NCBI GenBank assembly: GCA_018824145.1
Contig: JAHJHC010000062.1
Span: 1-41,451 of the forward strand
Length of the DNA: 41,451 bases
Source: Candidatus Omnitrophota bacterium
GTDB lineage: Bacteria; Omnitrophota; Gorgyraeia; Gorgyraeales; Gorgyraeaceae
Reading direction: 5' to 3'
The translations under genes were made by a program, and so were the position numbers. Shown here one piece after another: positions 19,936 to 28,956 of the stretch (the first letter of the stretch is position 1; each line of letters starts with the position of its first letter). The notes below the pieces were generated by a model. It worked only from the letters and a program-made list of their open reading frames with translations. It searched no databases and had not been told where the DNA came from.

Positions 19936-22611
19936 ATGCGGATAAGTAGAAAGATTGGATTAAGTTTTTTTATCACATTCCTCCTTGTAATCCTTCTGGG
20001 AGGCGTTTCTATTTATAGTCTAAGGCATATATACACAGGATTGAGCCAGGTTTTTAAAAAAGACTTGCCTGCCGCTAGATCTACCTACCAGATTGCTGTC
20101 TCAATGGAAAACGCCCTTTTGGAATTGAATACTTACTTGATAACGGGTAATGAGAATTTTAAAGTCAGTTATGAGCGTTCATTTAAGGATATGCAGGATG
20201 ATATTTTAGGCCTAAAGAGATTTATTTTTAAAGAGGAAGAAATTACCCTTTTTGAAGATCTAATAGATTTAGCCGGAGACATAGATAGACTTAGTGGCGA
20301 TATATTTGAAAAAAGGGACAAGATAAAGACCCTATTTAAATCACTTAAAGTAATAGAGGGTAAATATAGCCAAAGACTGGATGACCTTTTTGATTTTGAA
20401 GAGAGCAAGATGTCGCAGGAAAAAGACCTCTTACTGGTACAGGCTCAATATATCCCTGCTTCACAGCTTATAATGGAGGCAAGATCGAAATTTTCTGATT
20501 TACTTAATGACCTCGTTGAGTATGTAATGAGATATGAGAAAGATGATCCATTATCCTTTATGGATAACCTTTTGGTGTTAGATAAATCCCTGAGGGATTA
20601 TAAAAATTATTATGGCTATTCTCTTTCTGATAAAGAGCGCTTTTTAACGACTGAACTTATAGACTCCTCCGGAGAGATTAAATCGATTGTTAAGTCTATA
20701 GTCGATTTGAAAGGCGAGATACTAAGAGATATGGATTTTTTCTTGGCCAAAGAGAAAGATTTTATGGGGACCGTGGAGAAGATGATCGCTCTCAAGAAAA
20801 GCGGGATCTCTTCCAAGTTGGGTATAGGCGCTACATTAACCGAGGATATACCTGCCATACATAATATATCTAAGATAGAAAAGGACGTCGCCGAATCCTG
20901 GAGGATAAGCGGAAGATATATACTGAATAGTGACGAAAGTTTCAAGAATTCATATTACCAGTTGAGACAGAGTATTGACAAACAAGTCAAGGATTATGGC
21001 CGTCATGTAAGACTCAGGGGCACAGAGAAATTTTTAGATGATATCATTGAGTCAGATAACAATATTTTAGAAGCGATAGATTCCAATATAGAAGCATTTG
21101 ACAAAAAGAAGGAGAGCCTTTTAAGTCTATTATCGATAAAATCATCTCTTGAGCAAAGGATCGATAAAGCCCTCGAGCGCAATGATTCTAAAATAAAAGA
21201 GGCCGTGGACCCGGAAACTATTCATAAAGAGGATATTCCTGCAAGATGGATCGTGGTGAAGTTAAAAAATGAACTTTCCAGCTCCTATAGACTTATAATA
21301 AATTATTTAAATGAGCAGGAAACGCAATATAAGGATCTATATTCGGAATCTTATTTTAATATGAAAAAATATCTCAATAAATACAGAAATCTTTCGAGAG
21401 ACGCCGTTGATTCAGCATCTATAGAAGAGATAGAACTGGAATTAGATAAGTTTAATGCAGCGGTTTTGGATACCCTTGAAAATCACGATGCGATTATGAA
21501 AGAAAGGGGATGGAACCTCGTGAAATTGGAAGAAGATTTAAGGGGCAAACTTGATAAAGCAGTTCAAGTTGAGATGGCTCAGGTTGAAAAAAATAAAAAA
21601 GACATAAAAAACAGGATCGCTGTAATAAACACCTTGATATTTCTTATAATAGTCGTGGTTGCCCTCATAGCGATATTTATTATTTTTTATACCATGAATT
21701 CTATAACAAACCCCATTCATAAACTTTATAACGGGGCTGAAATAATAGGTAGCGGTAATTTAGATCATAGGTTGGATATAAAAACAGGCGACGAGATACA
21801 GGACCTTGCCGAAGGGTTTAACAGGATGGCAGGAGAGCTTAAGGAGTTTTATACGGACCTTGAGAATAAGGTTAAAGAGAGGACTATTCAGTTGGCTGAG
21901 GCCAATGAGGCCTTGGCCTTAAAGAATAAAGAACTGGACGATTTTACTTATATAGTATCGCACGATTTGAAAGAGCCATTACGGGGAACCAAGGCATTTA
22001 CAAAGTTATTAATGGAAGATTATTCGAATAAATTAGACAAAGAAGGTAAAGAGTACCTAAAGACCATATTGGATTCAAGCGTTAGAATGACGCGGCTTAT
22101 CGAAGATCTTTTGAACCTGTCGCGCATAGGAAGGATAAAAAATATAGAGCCGGATATAGACCTTAGTGATATCCTTTTAAACGTAAGAAAGAATCTAGTA
22201 TATGCTTTAGAAGAGAAGAAAGTGGATCTGAAGCTTACGGAAAATTTCCCGAAAGTTACATGTGACAAGATAAGGATATCAGAGGTATTTTCAAATCTTA
22301 TTTCAAATGCCATTAAATATTCGAAAAAGGATGTAAGGCCTGTTATCGAGGTGGGGTATGAAGACAAAGGCGGGTTTTATGAATTTCATGTAAAGGATAA
22401 TGGTATCGGCATAGAGAAAGAATACTATGATAAAGTATTCCAGATATTTCAACGGCTTCATGCTAAAGGCGAATATGAAGGTACCGGAGCAGGTCTTACT
22501 ATAGTTAAGAAGATCGTTGAAAATCATGGCGGTAAAATCTGGATTGCCTCAACCCCCGGTGAGGGCAGTACGTTTTATTTTACATTACCGAAGAAGGCTG
22601 GTAATGTATGA
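19936..22611 (+). CDS. Membrane sensor histidine kinase: four-repeat helical extracytoplasmic region, HAMP, HisKA, HATPase
   Basis: TM, long helical region, TM IAVINTLIFLIIVVVALIAIFIIF, HAMP, FTYIVSHDLKEPLRG H-box, NLISNAIKYS N-box, DNGIGIEKEY, GTGAGLTIVKKIVENHGG. Confidence 0.92.
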   Translation: MRISRKIGLSFFITFLLVILLGGVSIYSLRHIYTGLSQVFKKDLPAARSTYQIAVSMENALLELNTYLITGNENFKVSYERSFKDMQDDILGLKRFIFKEEEITLFEDLIDLAGDIDRLSGDIFEKRDKIKTLFKSLKVIEGKYSQRLDDLFDFEESKMSQEKDLLLVQAQYIPASQLIMEARSKFSDLLNDLVEYVMRYEKDDPLSFMDNLLVLDKSLRDYKNYYGYSLSDKERFLTTELIDSSGEIKSIVKSIVDLKGEILRDMDFFLAKEKDFMGTVEKMIALKKSGISSKLGIGATLTEDIPAIHNISKIEKDVAESWRISGRYILNSDESFKNSYYQLRQSIDKQVKDYGRHVRLRGTEKFLDDIIESDNNILEAIDSNIEAFDKKKESLLSLLSIKSSLEQRIDKALERNDSKIKEAVDPETIHKEDIPARWIVVKLKNELSSSYRLIINYLNEQETQYKDLYSESYFNMKKYLNKYRNLSRDAVDSASIEEIELELDKFNAAVLDTLENHDAIMKERGWNLVKLEEDLRGKLDKAVQVEMAQVEKNKKDIKNRIAVINTLIFLIIVVVALIAIFIIFYTMNSITNPIHKLYNGAEIIGSGNLDHRLDIKTGDEIQDLAEGFNRMAGELKEFYTDLENKVKERTIQLAEANEALALKNKELDDFTYIVSHDLKEPLRGTKAFTKLLMEDYSNKLDKEGKEYLKTILDSSVRMTRLIEDLLNLSRIGRIKNIEPDIDLSDILLNVRKNLVYALEEKKVDLKLTENFPKVTCDKIRISEVFSNLISNAIKYSKKDVRPVIEVGYEDKGGFYEFHVKDNGIGIEKEYYDKVFQIFQRLHAKGEYEGTGAGLTIVKKIVENHGGKIWIASTPGEGSTFYFTLPKKAGNV

Positions 22612-22649
22612 GTGTATTTTTATTTACCTAAAACAAAAAGGATGACAGG

Positions 22650-23798
22650 ATGGCTAAAGAGAAGCTTAAGGTTTTACTCGTAGAAGATAATCCCACAGAT
22701 GCGCTTATTGTGAAAAAGAAGCTCCAGAGAGACAGCGCCTTCGACTATGAAGTCACTCATGTTGTGTCAGGAGAGAATGCCCTCTTATATTTGGAAAAAG
22801 AGAGTTATCACATAATGCTTTTGGATCACAATCTCCCTAAAAAAAGCGGGCTTCAGACTTTAAAGGAAATAAAGGCGAGAAATATAGAGATACCGGTTGT
22901 TATGATAACAGGCCAGGGTGATGAGACTGTGGCTGTCAAACTCATCAAGGAAGGGGCATTTGATTATCTGCCAAAGGGAGAGAATTACGAGGATTCGATT
23001 CCTTTGATGATTAGAAAGACGATGGCAGAATTCAGGGCAAAACTTGAGAGTGAGAGATTGCAGAAAGAGATTGCATTGAAGAAAGATGAACTGGAAAAAA
23101 CAAATGAGCAACTTAAAGAATTAGACAGAATGAAATCCGATTTTGTGGCAAACGTAGTTCATGAATTGAGGACACCCCTTACCATAATAAAGGGCAATCT
23201 GGATAATATCGAAGAAGGTTACGCCGGAGAAGTGCAGCCGAAGCAGGTAGAGATATTAAAGGATGTTTTCAAGACATTAAATAGGCTTACTAGACTGGTG
23301 ACCGACTTGTTGGATCTTTCCAAAATAGAATCAGGAAAGATGGAGCTTAGCAAAGAAAATCTTGATATAGTGGAACTGGCGAAAGAGACTATCAAGGGTT
23401 TTGAGAAATTGGCTAGTGACAAAAACATAGAAATTAAAAAAGAACTTCCCGAATCCGAGGTTATTATATATGCAGATAGAGATAAATTGACACAGGTCTT
23501 TGTGAATTTAATCGGCAATGCCTGTAAGTTTACGGATAAAGGTATTATTACTATAAGGATTATAGGGCTTCAGGATGAGGTGCAGGTAGAGATACAGGAT
23601 ACCGGGCCCGGTATGCCTAAGGAACAAATAGGTAAGATTTTTGATAAATTTGCAAGGATAATGGCTGAGAAGAGAGAGGGTACTGGTTTGGGCCTTCCGA
23701 TAGCAAAGGATATAGTAGTGTTGCACAACGGCCGGATAAGGGCCGAAAGCATTCCTGGCAAAGGTTCCACTTTTATTTTTAACCTTCCAAAACATTGA
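22650..23798 (+). CDS. Hybrid response regulator receiver - histidine kinase
   Basis: LLVEDNPTDALIV...MLLDHNLPKKSGL...MITGQ...PKGENYED receiver; NVVHELRTPLTIIKGN H-box; NLIGNACKFTD; GTGLGLPIAKDIVVLHNG. Confidence 0.93.
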   Translation: MAKEKLKVLLVEDNPTDALIVKKKLQRDSAFDYEVTHVVSGENALLYLEKESYHIMLLDHNLPKKSGLQTLKEIKARNIEIPVVMITGQGDETVAVKLIKEGAFDYLPKGENYEDSIPLMIRKTMAEFRAKLESERLQKEIALKKDELEKTNEQLKELDRMKSDFVANVVHELRTPLTIIKGNLDNIEEGYAGEVQPKQVEILKDVFKTLNRLTRLVTDLLDLSKIESGKMELSKENLDIVELAKETIKGFEKLASDKNIEIKKELPESEVIIYADRDKLTQVFVNLIGNACKFTDKGIITIRIIGLQDEVQVEIQDTGPGMPKEQIGKIFDKFARIMAEKREGTGLGLPIAKDIVVLHNGRIRAESIPGKGSTFIFNLPKH

Positions 23799-23814
23799 AC
23801 TCTTTTTAAACTAA

Positions 23815-23835
23815 AACTAAAAAAATATTTTAGTT
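23815..23835. other. AT-rich hairpin AACTAAAA-AAATA-TTTTAGTT
   Basis: Perfect 8-bp arms between the hybrid kinase and the MEDS gene; overlaps the putative -35 box. Confidence 0.4.
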
Positions 23836-23862
23836 GCATGGTGTTATATAGTATGCTACAAT
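23834..23862 (+). promoter_or_regulatory. Promoter TTGCAT-N17-TACAAT
   Basis: Same GTATGNTACAAT -10 region and same 17-bp spacer as the promoter at 19901. Confidence 0.5.
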
Positions 23863-23922
23863 TTTAATAGTATACACATGTTCATTACACACTATAATTC
23901 CATAATAAAGGAGAACGATATT

Positions 23923-24486
23923 GTGGAACATACACCTTCCAATAAGCATACCTGTTTATTTTATAGCTCCAAAGATGAACTGCTTGATATTTTAGTCCCT
24001 TATTTTAAAGCGGGATTGGAAAATAACGAGTTTTGTATATGGGTCCCCCCTGAATCCTTGAAGGTCGAAGAGGCAAGGTTGGCTTTGAGTGAATCGGTGA
24101 AAAATCTAAATTATTACATTGAAAAAGGACAAATAGAAATTTATGATTACAGAGATTACTATCTTAAATCCGGCGTATTTCTAGCATTCGAAATGTTGGA
24201 TAACTGGGGCAAAAAAGAGCAGGAGATCTTAAGAAAAGGGTTTGATAAGATACGTGTGGCAGGGGACGGTAGTTGGGGATTAGAAGGTAGTTGGGTAAAT
24301 CTTATTTATTATGAAGAAGCAGTCAATAGTATTATTGCAGTACATCCGATAATATCGATTTGTTCATATAATATCGCTAGACTTAGCGTGGATAAAATCA
24401 TGGCGATAGGAGCAAATCATCAATCATCCCTTGTCAAGCGGATGGGATCTTGGGATAGCCTATCCCCAGCCGAGTTCAAAAAATAA
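23923..24486 (+). CDS. MEDS (DcmR-like sensory) domain protein
   Basis: SNKHTCLFYSSKDELLDILVPYFKAGLENNEFCIWVPPE...WGLEGSWVNLIYYEEAVN. GTG at 23923 has SD AAAGGAG at 23907-23913; the ORF-track start is ATG 23878. Confidence 0.72.
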   Translation: MEHTPSNKHTCLFYSSKDELLDILVPYFKAGLENNEFCIWVPPESLKVEEARLALSESVKNLNYYIEKGQIEIYDYRDYYLKSGVFLAFEMLDNWGKKEQEILRKGFDKIRVAGDGSWGLEGSWVNLIYYEEAVNSIIAVHPIISICSYNIARLSVDKIMAIGANHQSSLVKRMGSWDSLSPAEFKK

Positions 24487-24503
24487 AAACAGTATCTCGC
24501 TAT

Positions 24504-25295
24504 TTAAAATTTATAAGAGATCCCTGCTGTATAAGCTTGTTCGTCGATAAATCTGCCTTCCAAGTTTATGGTCAACTGTTCTTTTCCGTACGTCTCGGGT
24601 AATGTAGGAGTTATTGCGAAACCCAAAAAAGCCCCGATATTATTACTGGCATTTTTTCCGTTCGCATTATATTGTATATTTGATAAGGTTACATCGCCGT
24701 CCACCTCGACGTCTGAATATTTCATGCCGATATAGGGGATAAAATAATCAGTCTTCCATGCAAGTTCGCAACCTACCTGCCATTCCGTAAACTCACCGTT
24801 TCTCACAGAATCTAATTCATCTTTCCTGTATACAACTCCTTCAATATTGACCTCATTCGGAGCCATATCTGCTTTTCTGTAGCTTCCGCTTACTCCTACT
24901 TCAAGACCGTTGTCCCAGCGATAAGCCAATGCATTTAAGCCGATCCCGAAAAGTAAGTCATCTTCATGGTCGTATATAACTTTGGTACCATTATTCACAT
25001 AACAAGAATACTGCATATTCTGTGCCTCACCTATATCAACGTAGAGATAAAATCTATTGATTGCACTCACGCCTATCCTTAACATTAACGCGTCCATCTC
25101 AAATTCCCCGTCATCGATATCTATCGCTCTTTTATCCACCCTATCTGCGACAAATCCTACACTTAATCCCAGATCTTTATTCGGCCATAATTCAGATTCA
25201 CGCGCATCTGCTTCCGAAGTGATACCAATCGGAGCTGCATAGAGTGTTGTGGCAAAGCAAAATACAAACAACATAACTAACAAGTATTTCCCCAT
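24504..25295 (-). CDS. Outer-membrane beta-barrel protein (paralogue of the 27175 and 28049 genes)
   Basis: Signal peptide, alternating beta-strand pattern, C-terminal aromatic beta-signal GRFIDEQAYTAGISYKF. Confidence 0.7.
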   Translation of the reverse strand: MGKYLLVMLFVFCFATTLYAAPIGITSEADARESELWPNKDLGLSVGFVADRVDKRAIDIDDGEFEMDALMLRIGVSAINRFYLYVDIGEAQNMQYSCYVNNGTKVIYDHEDDLLFGIGLNALAYRWDNGLEVGVSGSYRKADMAPNEVNIEGVVYRKDELDSVRNGEFTEWQVGCELAWKTDYFIPYIGMKYSDVEVDGDVTLSNIQYNANGKNASNNIGAFLGFAITPTLPETYGKEQLTINLEGRFIDEQAYTAGISYKF

Positions 25296-25344
25296 TTTTA
25301 CCCCCTTCCTGTTTGTTTTATTGCACCAAGAAATGTTAAGATTA

Positions 25345-25372
25345 ATTTTAGCACTCTTTTTGGATTAGTCAA
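25345..25372 (-). promoter_or_regulatory. Promoter TTGACT-N16-TAAAAT for the beta-barrel gene at 24504
   Basis: Minus-strand -35 at 25372-25367, -10 at 25350-25345. Confidence 0.45.
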
Positions 25373-25405
25373 GAGGCAATAATAGTATATGTTATAACTT
25401 ATTAT

Positions 25406-26935
25406 TTAGATCCAGTGGTTTTTGTCTAGGCTCCTGTATTGTATTGCTTCTGAGACGTGGTCGGGTCCTATGTCGACTTTTCCCTCTAAATCAGCAATTG
25501 TTCTGGAAACTTTCAGGATCTTATCATAACACCTTGCACTAAAACCCAGTTCAGTTATAGCTTGTTTCAGTAGATTCTGCGAAACTTCATCTAACTTGCA
25601 ATATTTTCTAATGAGTTTATGCCTCATATGGGAGTTTGATAATATACTATCGTTGTTGAATCTTTTAAGCTGAATTTCCCTTGCGCCTTCAACCCTTTCT
25701 TTTATCTTTTCTGATTTTTCACCGGCATTTTCGTCCGAGAGTTCTTTGTATCTGACAGGGGGGACTTCTATATGGATGTCTATCCTGTCTAATAGAGGAC
25801 CGGAGATTTTAGAAAGATACTTTTGTATCCTTGGAGGCGTGCAGTGACATTCTTTTTTTGGATCAGTAAGAAAACCGCACGGGCAGGGGTTCATTGCGCA
25901 GACTAGCATGAAGTTGGCTGGGAATTTAACAGATCCATTTGCCCTTGACACAGTTACATGTTTTCCTTCCAGAGGTTGCCTTAATGCCTCCAGGACATTT
26001 CTGTGGAATTCAGGTAATTCATCCATGAATAAGACCCCATTATGGGCAAGGCTTACTTCGCCTGGCTTTGGCATGGGACCTCCGCCGACTAATGAGACGT
26101 CAGAGGCAGTGTGATGAGGAGTCCTAAAGGGCCTGGTAGATATTATGGGATTTTTTACTGGGCCAAAGCCACATATACTGTATATTTTTGCAGTTTCAAT
26201 GGATTCTTCGAGTGTCATATCAGGCATGATAGTCGGGACCCTTTTTGCGAGCATTGTTTTTCCGCTGCCTGGCGGACCTATCATTATAATATTGTGGTTT
26301 CCTGCAGCTGCGATTTCTATCGCCCTCTTTGCATAGAATTGCCCTTTTATGTCTGAAAAGTCTCTCTCACACTCATGATTTTTTGCCGGGGAGATTTCAG
26401 CGCTGTATGTCAAAGGAAGCGGGCTGATTTCCCCATTTAGAAGGAGGCATGCCTCTTTTAGTGTCTTTGCAGAATATATTTCTATGCCTTTTACTACGCT
26501 GGCCTCATACGCATTTTCGCTTGGCAACAAGAGTTTTTTATGTGAATCTTTTAGGGATATTGCAATTGGCAGGGCGCCTTTTATAGGCCTTATTTTTCCG
26601 TTTAGTGCTAGTTCGCCTAAGAATATAAAGTCTTTGATATTTTTATAATCTATTTGTCCGGAGGCTGCCAGTATCCCTATTGCTATAGGGAGGTCAAAAC
26701 ATGCACCTTCTTTTTTTAAGTTACATGGGGCAAGGTTTATCGTAATATTTTGCGAAGGATAGCTGAACTCGCTGTTTTTTATAGCAGATTTTACTCTATC
26801 TCTGGATTCACGTACAGCAGTATCAGGCAGCCCCACAATAGCAACATACGGCAGGCCACTTGATATATCCACTTCGATCTCGATCTGTCTTGCTTCAATG
26901 CCAATAGTGGTTGCTGAAAGTATTTTTGATAACAT
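25406..26935 (-). CDS. comM: YifB/ComM family Mg-chelatase-like AAA ATPase
   Basis: SGLPYVAIVGLPDTAVRESRDRVKSAI, GPPGSGKTMLAKR, FRTPHHTASDVSLVGGG, CAMNPCPCGF, LDRIDIHIEVP; SD AAGGAGG upstream. Confidence 0.95.
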   Translation of the reverse strand: MLSKILSATTIGIEARQIEIEVDISSGLPYVAIVGLPDTAVRESRDRVKSAIKNSEFSYPSQNITINLAPCNLKKEGACFDLPIAIGILAASGQIDYKNIKDFIFLGELALNGKIRPIKGALPIAISLKDSHKKLLLPSENAYEASVVKGIEIYSAKTLKEACLLLNGEISPLPLTYSAEISPAKNHECERDFSDIKGQFYAKRAIEIAAAGNHNIIMIGPPGSGKTMLAKRVPTIMPDMTLEESIETAKIYSICGFGPVKNPIISTRPFRTPHHTASDVSLVGGGPMPKPGEVSLAHNGVLFMDELPEFHRNVLEALRQPLEGKHVTVSRANGSVKFPANFMLVCAMNPCPCGFLTDPKKECHCTPPRIQKYLSKISGPLLDRIDIHIEVPPVRYKELSDENAGEKSEKIKERVEGAREIQLKRFNNDSILSNSHMRHKLIRKYCKLDEVSQNLLKQAITELGFSARCYDKILKVSRTIADLEGKVDIGPDHVSEAIQYRSLDKNHWI

Positions 26936-26990
26936 GAGTTAGCACCTCCTTTTAGGGTAGGCGATTATCCCACCTGGTATAACTATGTTA

Positions 26991-27006
26991 GCAAAGCAAG
27001 CTTTGC
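26991..27006. repeat. Palindrome GCAAAGC-AA-GCTTTGC
   Basis: Perfect 7-bp arms upstream of comM. Confidence 0.45.
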
Positions 27007-27059
27007 GGCTACTTATAAGACACAGGAGGGGGGCATTTTCTTTCAAATTTTTTTTATGG

Positions 27060-27079
27060 ATTCCCGCTTTCGCGGGAAT
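27060..27079. repeat. dRS3/REP-like palindromic element ATTCCCGC-TTTC-GCGGGAAT
   Basis: Perfect 8-bp arms with 4-nt loop; matches the widely dispersed 'ATTCCCGCG...GCGGGAAT' word. Confidence 0.65.
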
Positions 27080-27090
27080 GACACCTACCC

Positions 27091-27119
27091 TTGACAATGT
27101 ATATATCATAATGTATACT
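27091..27119 (+). promoter_or_regulatory. Near-consensus promoter TTGACA-N17-TATACT
   Basis: -35 27091-27096, -10 27114-27119. Confidence 0.65.
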
Positions 27120-27131
27120 TCATTATACATT
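27096..27131. promoter_or_regulatory. Putative operator: three AATGTATA half-sites (two direct, one inverted) at 14-bp spacing
   Basis: AATGTATA at 27096-27103 and 27110-27117, inverted TATACATT at 27124-27131; overlaps the promoter. Confidence 0.5.
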
Positions 27132-27174
27132 AGAATGATATATTATGATTTATTATAAGAAAGAGATGGGTTTA

Positions 27175-28029
27175 ATGAAGAAGTGCTATGTTTTATTCTT
27201 AATTTTTTTATTTATTATGTTCAGTAAAGATGTTAGTCTTGCCGCAACTGTTGGCAATCCTCTTGACCTGGATGTGCCTTCAATGTCAGCAGTGCTACGC
27301 CAAGAGATCGTAAAAAGGACCTTGGATGAATATGAGCAGATAGTGAAGATAAAGGCTTCTCTGGATGTGGAATTTTTATTTGGTAAGGACCTACATACGA
27401 CCAGTGAAGTGGATGGGGCTGAATTGAGCGGTGAGTGGTACATGATAAAGATCGGGACCACGATATTCAATAAGATTGAGCCGTATATTAAGCTGGGTAC
27501 TGCCAATTTAAAGGCAGATTGGAAACAGCATGGCACATATGATATAGAAGTGGTAGCTGATTCTGGCTTTGCATTGGGCTGGGGGATAAAAGGGATTATA
27601 GCTGAAGTGGAAGATTGGGGTGTTCGTTTAACAGGTGATTTTCAGTACAGAACAGCAGAGCTAGATGTAAGTGAGATTTCTTGGGGGAATACGGGTATAA
27701 TAGATTCAGGTGCGGATTTTGACATAGAAGAATGGCAGACATCGTTTATTTTAAGTAAAAAGTTCGAACTGCCTTTAAAATCGAAAAATATTTATATAGT
27801 CCCTTATACAGGTTTTAATTATTCTGATTCGAATGTGGATGTGAGATTTACAAATCCTAGTGATACTATGCAACATTGGACACTTTATGAGGCAAATAAT
27901 GATTCAAAGTTAGGTTTTGTCTTGGGGTGTGACATTATGCCGAATTTAATAAGTTCTTTTATCTATAGTTTAGAGCTTAGATTTATGAATGAGTTTGCAT
28001 TATCACTTGGCGGCGCTACGAAGTTTTAA
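27175..28029 (+). CDS. Outer-membrane beta-barrel protein
   Basis: Signal peptide from MKKCYVLF (ATG 27175; ORF track starts at 27145), mature ATVGNPLDL, VPYTGFNYSDSNVDVRF, terminal LRFMNEFALSLGGATKF. Confidence 0.7.
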   Translation: MKKCYVLFLIFLFIMFSKDVSLAATVGNPLDLDVPSMSAVLRQEIVKRTLDEYEQIVKIKASLDVEFLFGKDLHTTSEVDGAELSGEWYMIKIGTTIFNKIEPYIKLGTANLKADWKQHGTYDIEVVADSGFALGWGIKGIIAEVEDWGVRLTGDFQYRTAELDVSEISWGNTGIIDSGADFDIEEWQTSFILSKKFELPLKSKNIYIVPYTGFNYSDSNVDVRFTNPSDTMQHWTLYEANNDSKLGFVLGCDIMPNLISSFIYSLELRFMNEFALSLGGATKF

Positions 28030-28048
28030 AATATGTAAGGAGTTAAAA

Positions 28049-28894
28049 ATGAAGAAAATAATAATGATTTTATTTATTTTAAGTTTTGCTGCGCCTTCTA
28101 TGGCGGCAACAGTGGGAGGCCCTGATATTACCATCCCGGAAGAATCATTATTTTTAAAAGAAGAGGCAGTTAAGACGACCCTTGACCGCTTTGAATTTGA
28201 CATGGATATAAGAGCCAGTATGAATATAGAGGTCAACTTCAAAAAGAACCTTACTTCGTCTCAGGAAGTTTCAAATGCGAAAATAGAAGGACAGAATTAT
28301 ATGCTTAAATTTTCCGCAGAGAGTTTTGATATTATCGAGCCCTATATAATGATCGGTACATCTGATCTTAAAGTGAAATGGGAGCAGAACGGGAATACTG
28401 TTACAGTGGAAGCTGAGCCGGGTTTCACATGGGGAATGGGCGTAAAAACGAAGCTAATGGAATTCAAGGATTACGGTGTTAAACTAACAATGGACATCCA
28501 GTTTAGAAATGCGGACTTAAATATTGATAAACCGTTACTGAACGGTGCAGGTGCTTCCGCTAGAGATGAGAAATGTGAAATAAAGGAATGGCAGATAGCT
28601 TTATTGGCTAGCAAGAAATATATAGTTCCTATGGGTCTAAGAGATTATTACATAGTTCCATACACTGGCGTAACTTTTTCTTGGGCAGATGTGGATGTTA
28701 GCTTTAAAGATGGTAATTCTTCGGGGCCGCCATACCCTCTTTATTCAACATATAATGCAACCGAAGATAGTCACATCGGCCTTGTATTTGGCTGTGATGT
28801 TATGCCGTCTCTTTTGAGCTGGTATTTATTCAATTTTGAATTACGGCTTATAAATGAAACAGCATTCAGTCTCGGCGGCACAATGAAGTTTTAA
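28049..28894 (+). CDS. Outer-membrane beta-barrel protein, tandem paralogue
   Basis: AAGGAG SD and ATG 28049 (ORF track 27989 adds an implausible extension overlapping the upstream gene); ATVGGPDI, VPYTGVTFSWADVDVSF, LRLINETAFSLGGTMKF. Confidence 0.75.
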   Translation: MKKIIMILFILSFAAPSMAATVGGPDITIPEESLFLKEEAVKTTLDRFEFDMDIRASMNIEVNFKKNLTSSQEVSNAKIEGQNYMLKFSAESFDIIEPYIMIGTSDLKVKWEQNGNTVTVEAEPGFTWGMGVKTKLMEFKDYGVKLTMDIQFRNADLNIDKPLLNGAGASARDEKCEIKEWQIALLASKKYIVPMGLRDYYIVPYTGVTFSWADVDVSFKDGNSSGPPYPLYSTYNATEDSHIGLVFGCDVMPSLLSWYLFNFELRLINETAFSLGGTMKF

Positions 28895-28922
28895 TTGTAA
28901 TTCCTTTCTTTTTTCTTTTTCC

Positions 28923-28950
28923 TTGCCATAGTATCTATCTATAATATAAT
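28923..28950 (+). promoter_or_regulatory. Promoter TTGCCA-N16-TATAAT
   Basis: -35 28923-28928; -10 28945-28950 inside overlapping TATAATATAATATAAT. Confidence 0.45.
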
Positions 28951-28956
28951 ATAATA

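Noticed and set aside
26111-26356. Small + strand ORFs antisense to comM (25908, 26111, 26145)
   Set aside because: comM is strongly supported on the - strand; these lack SD and recognisable motifs.
26939-27130. Minus-strand 63-aa ORF with 'VGVIPAKAGIH'
   Set aside because: Reads through the REP/dRS3-like palindrome and the promoter region; best explained as repeat-derived translation.
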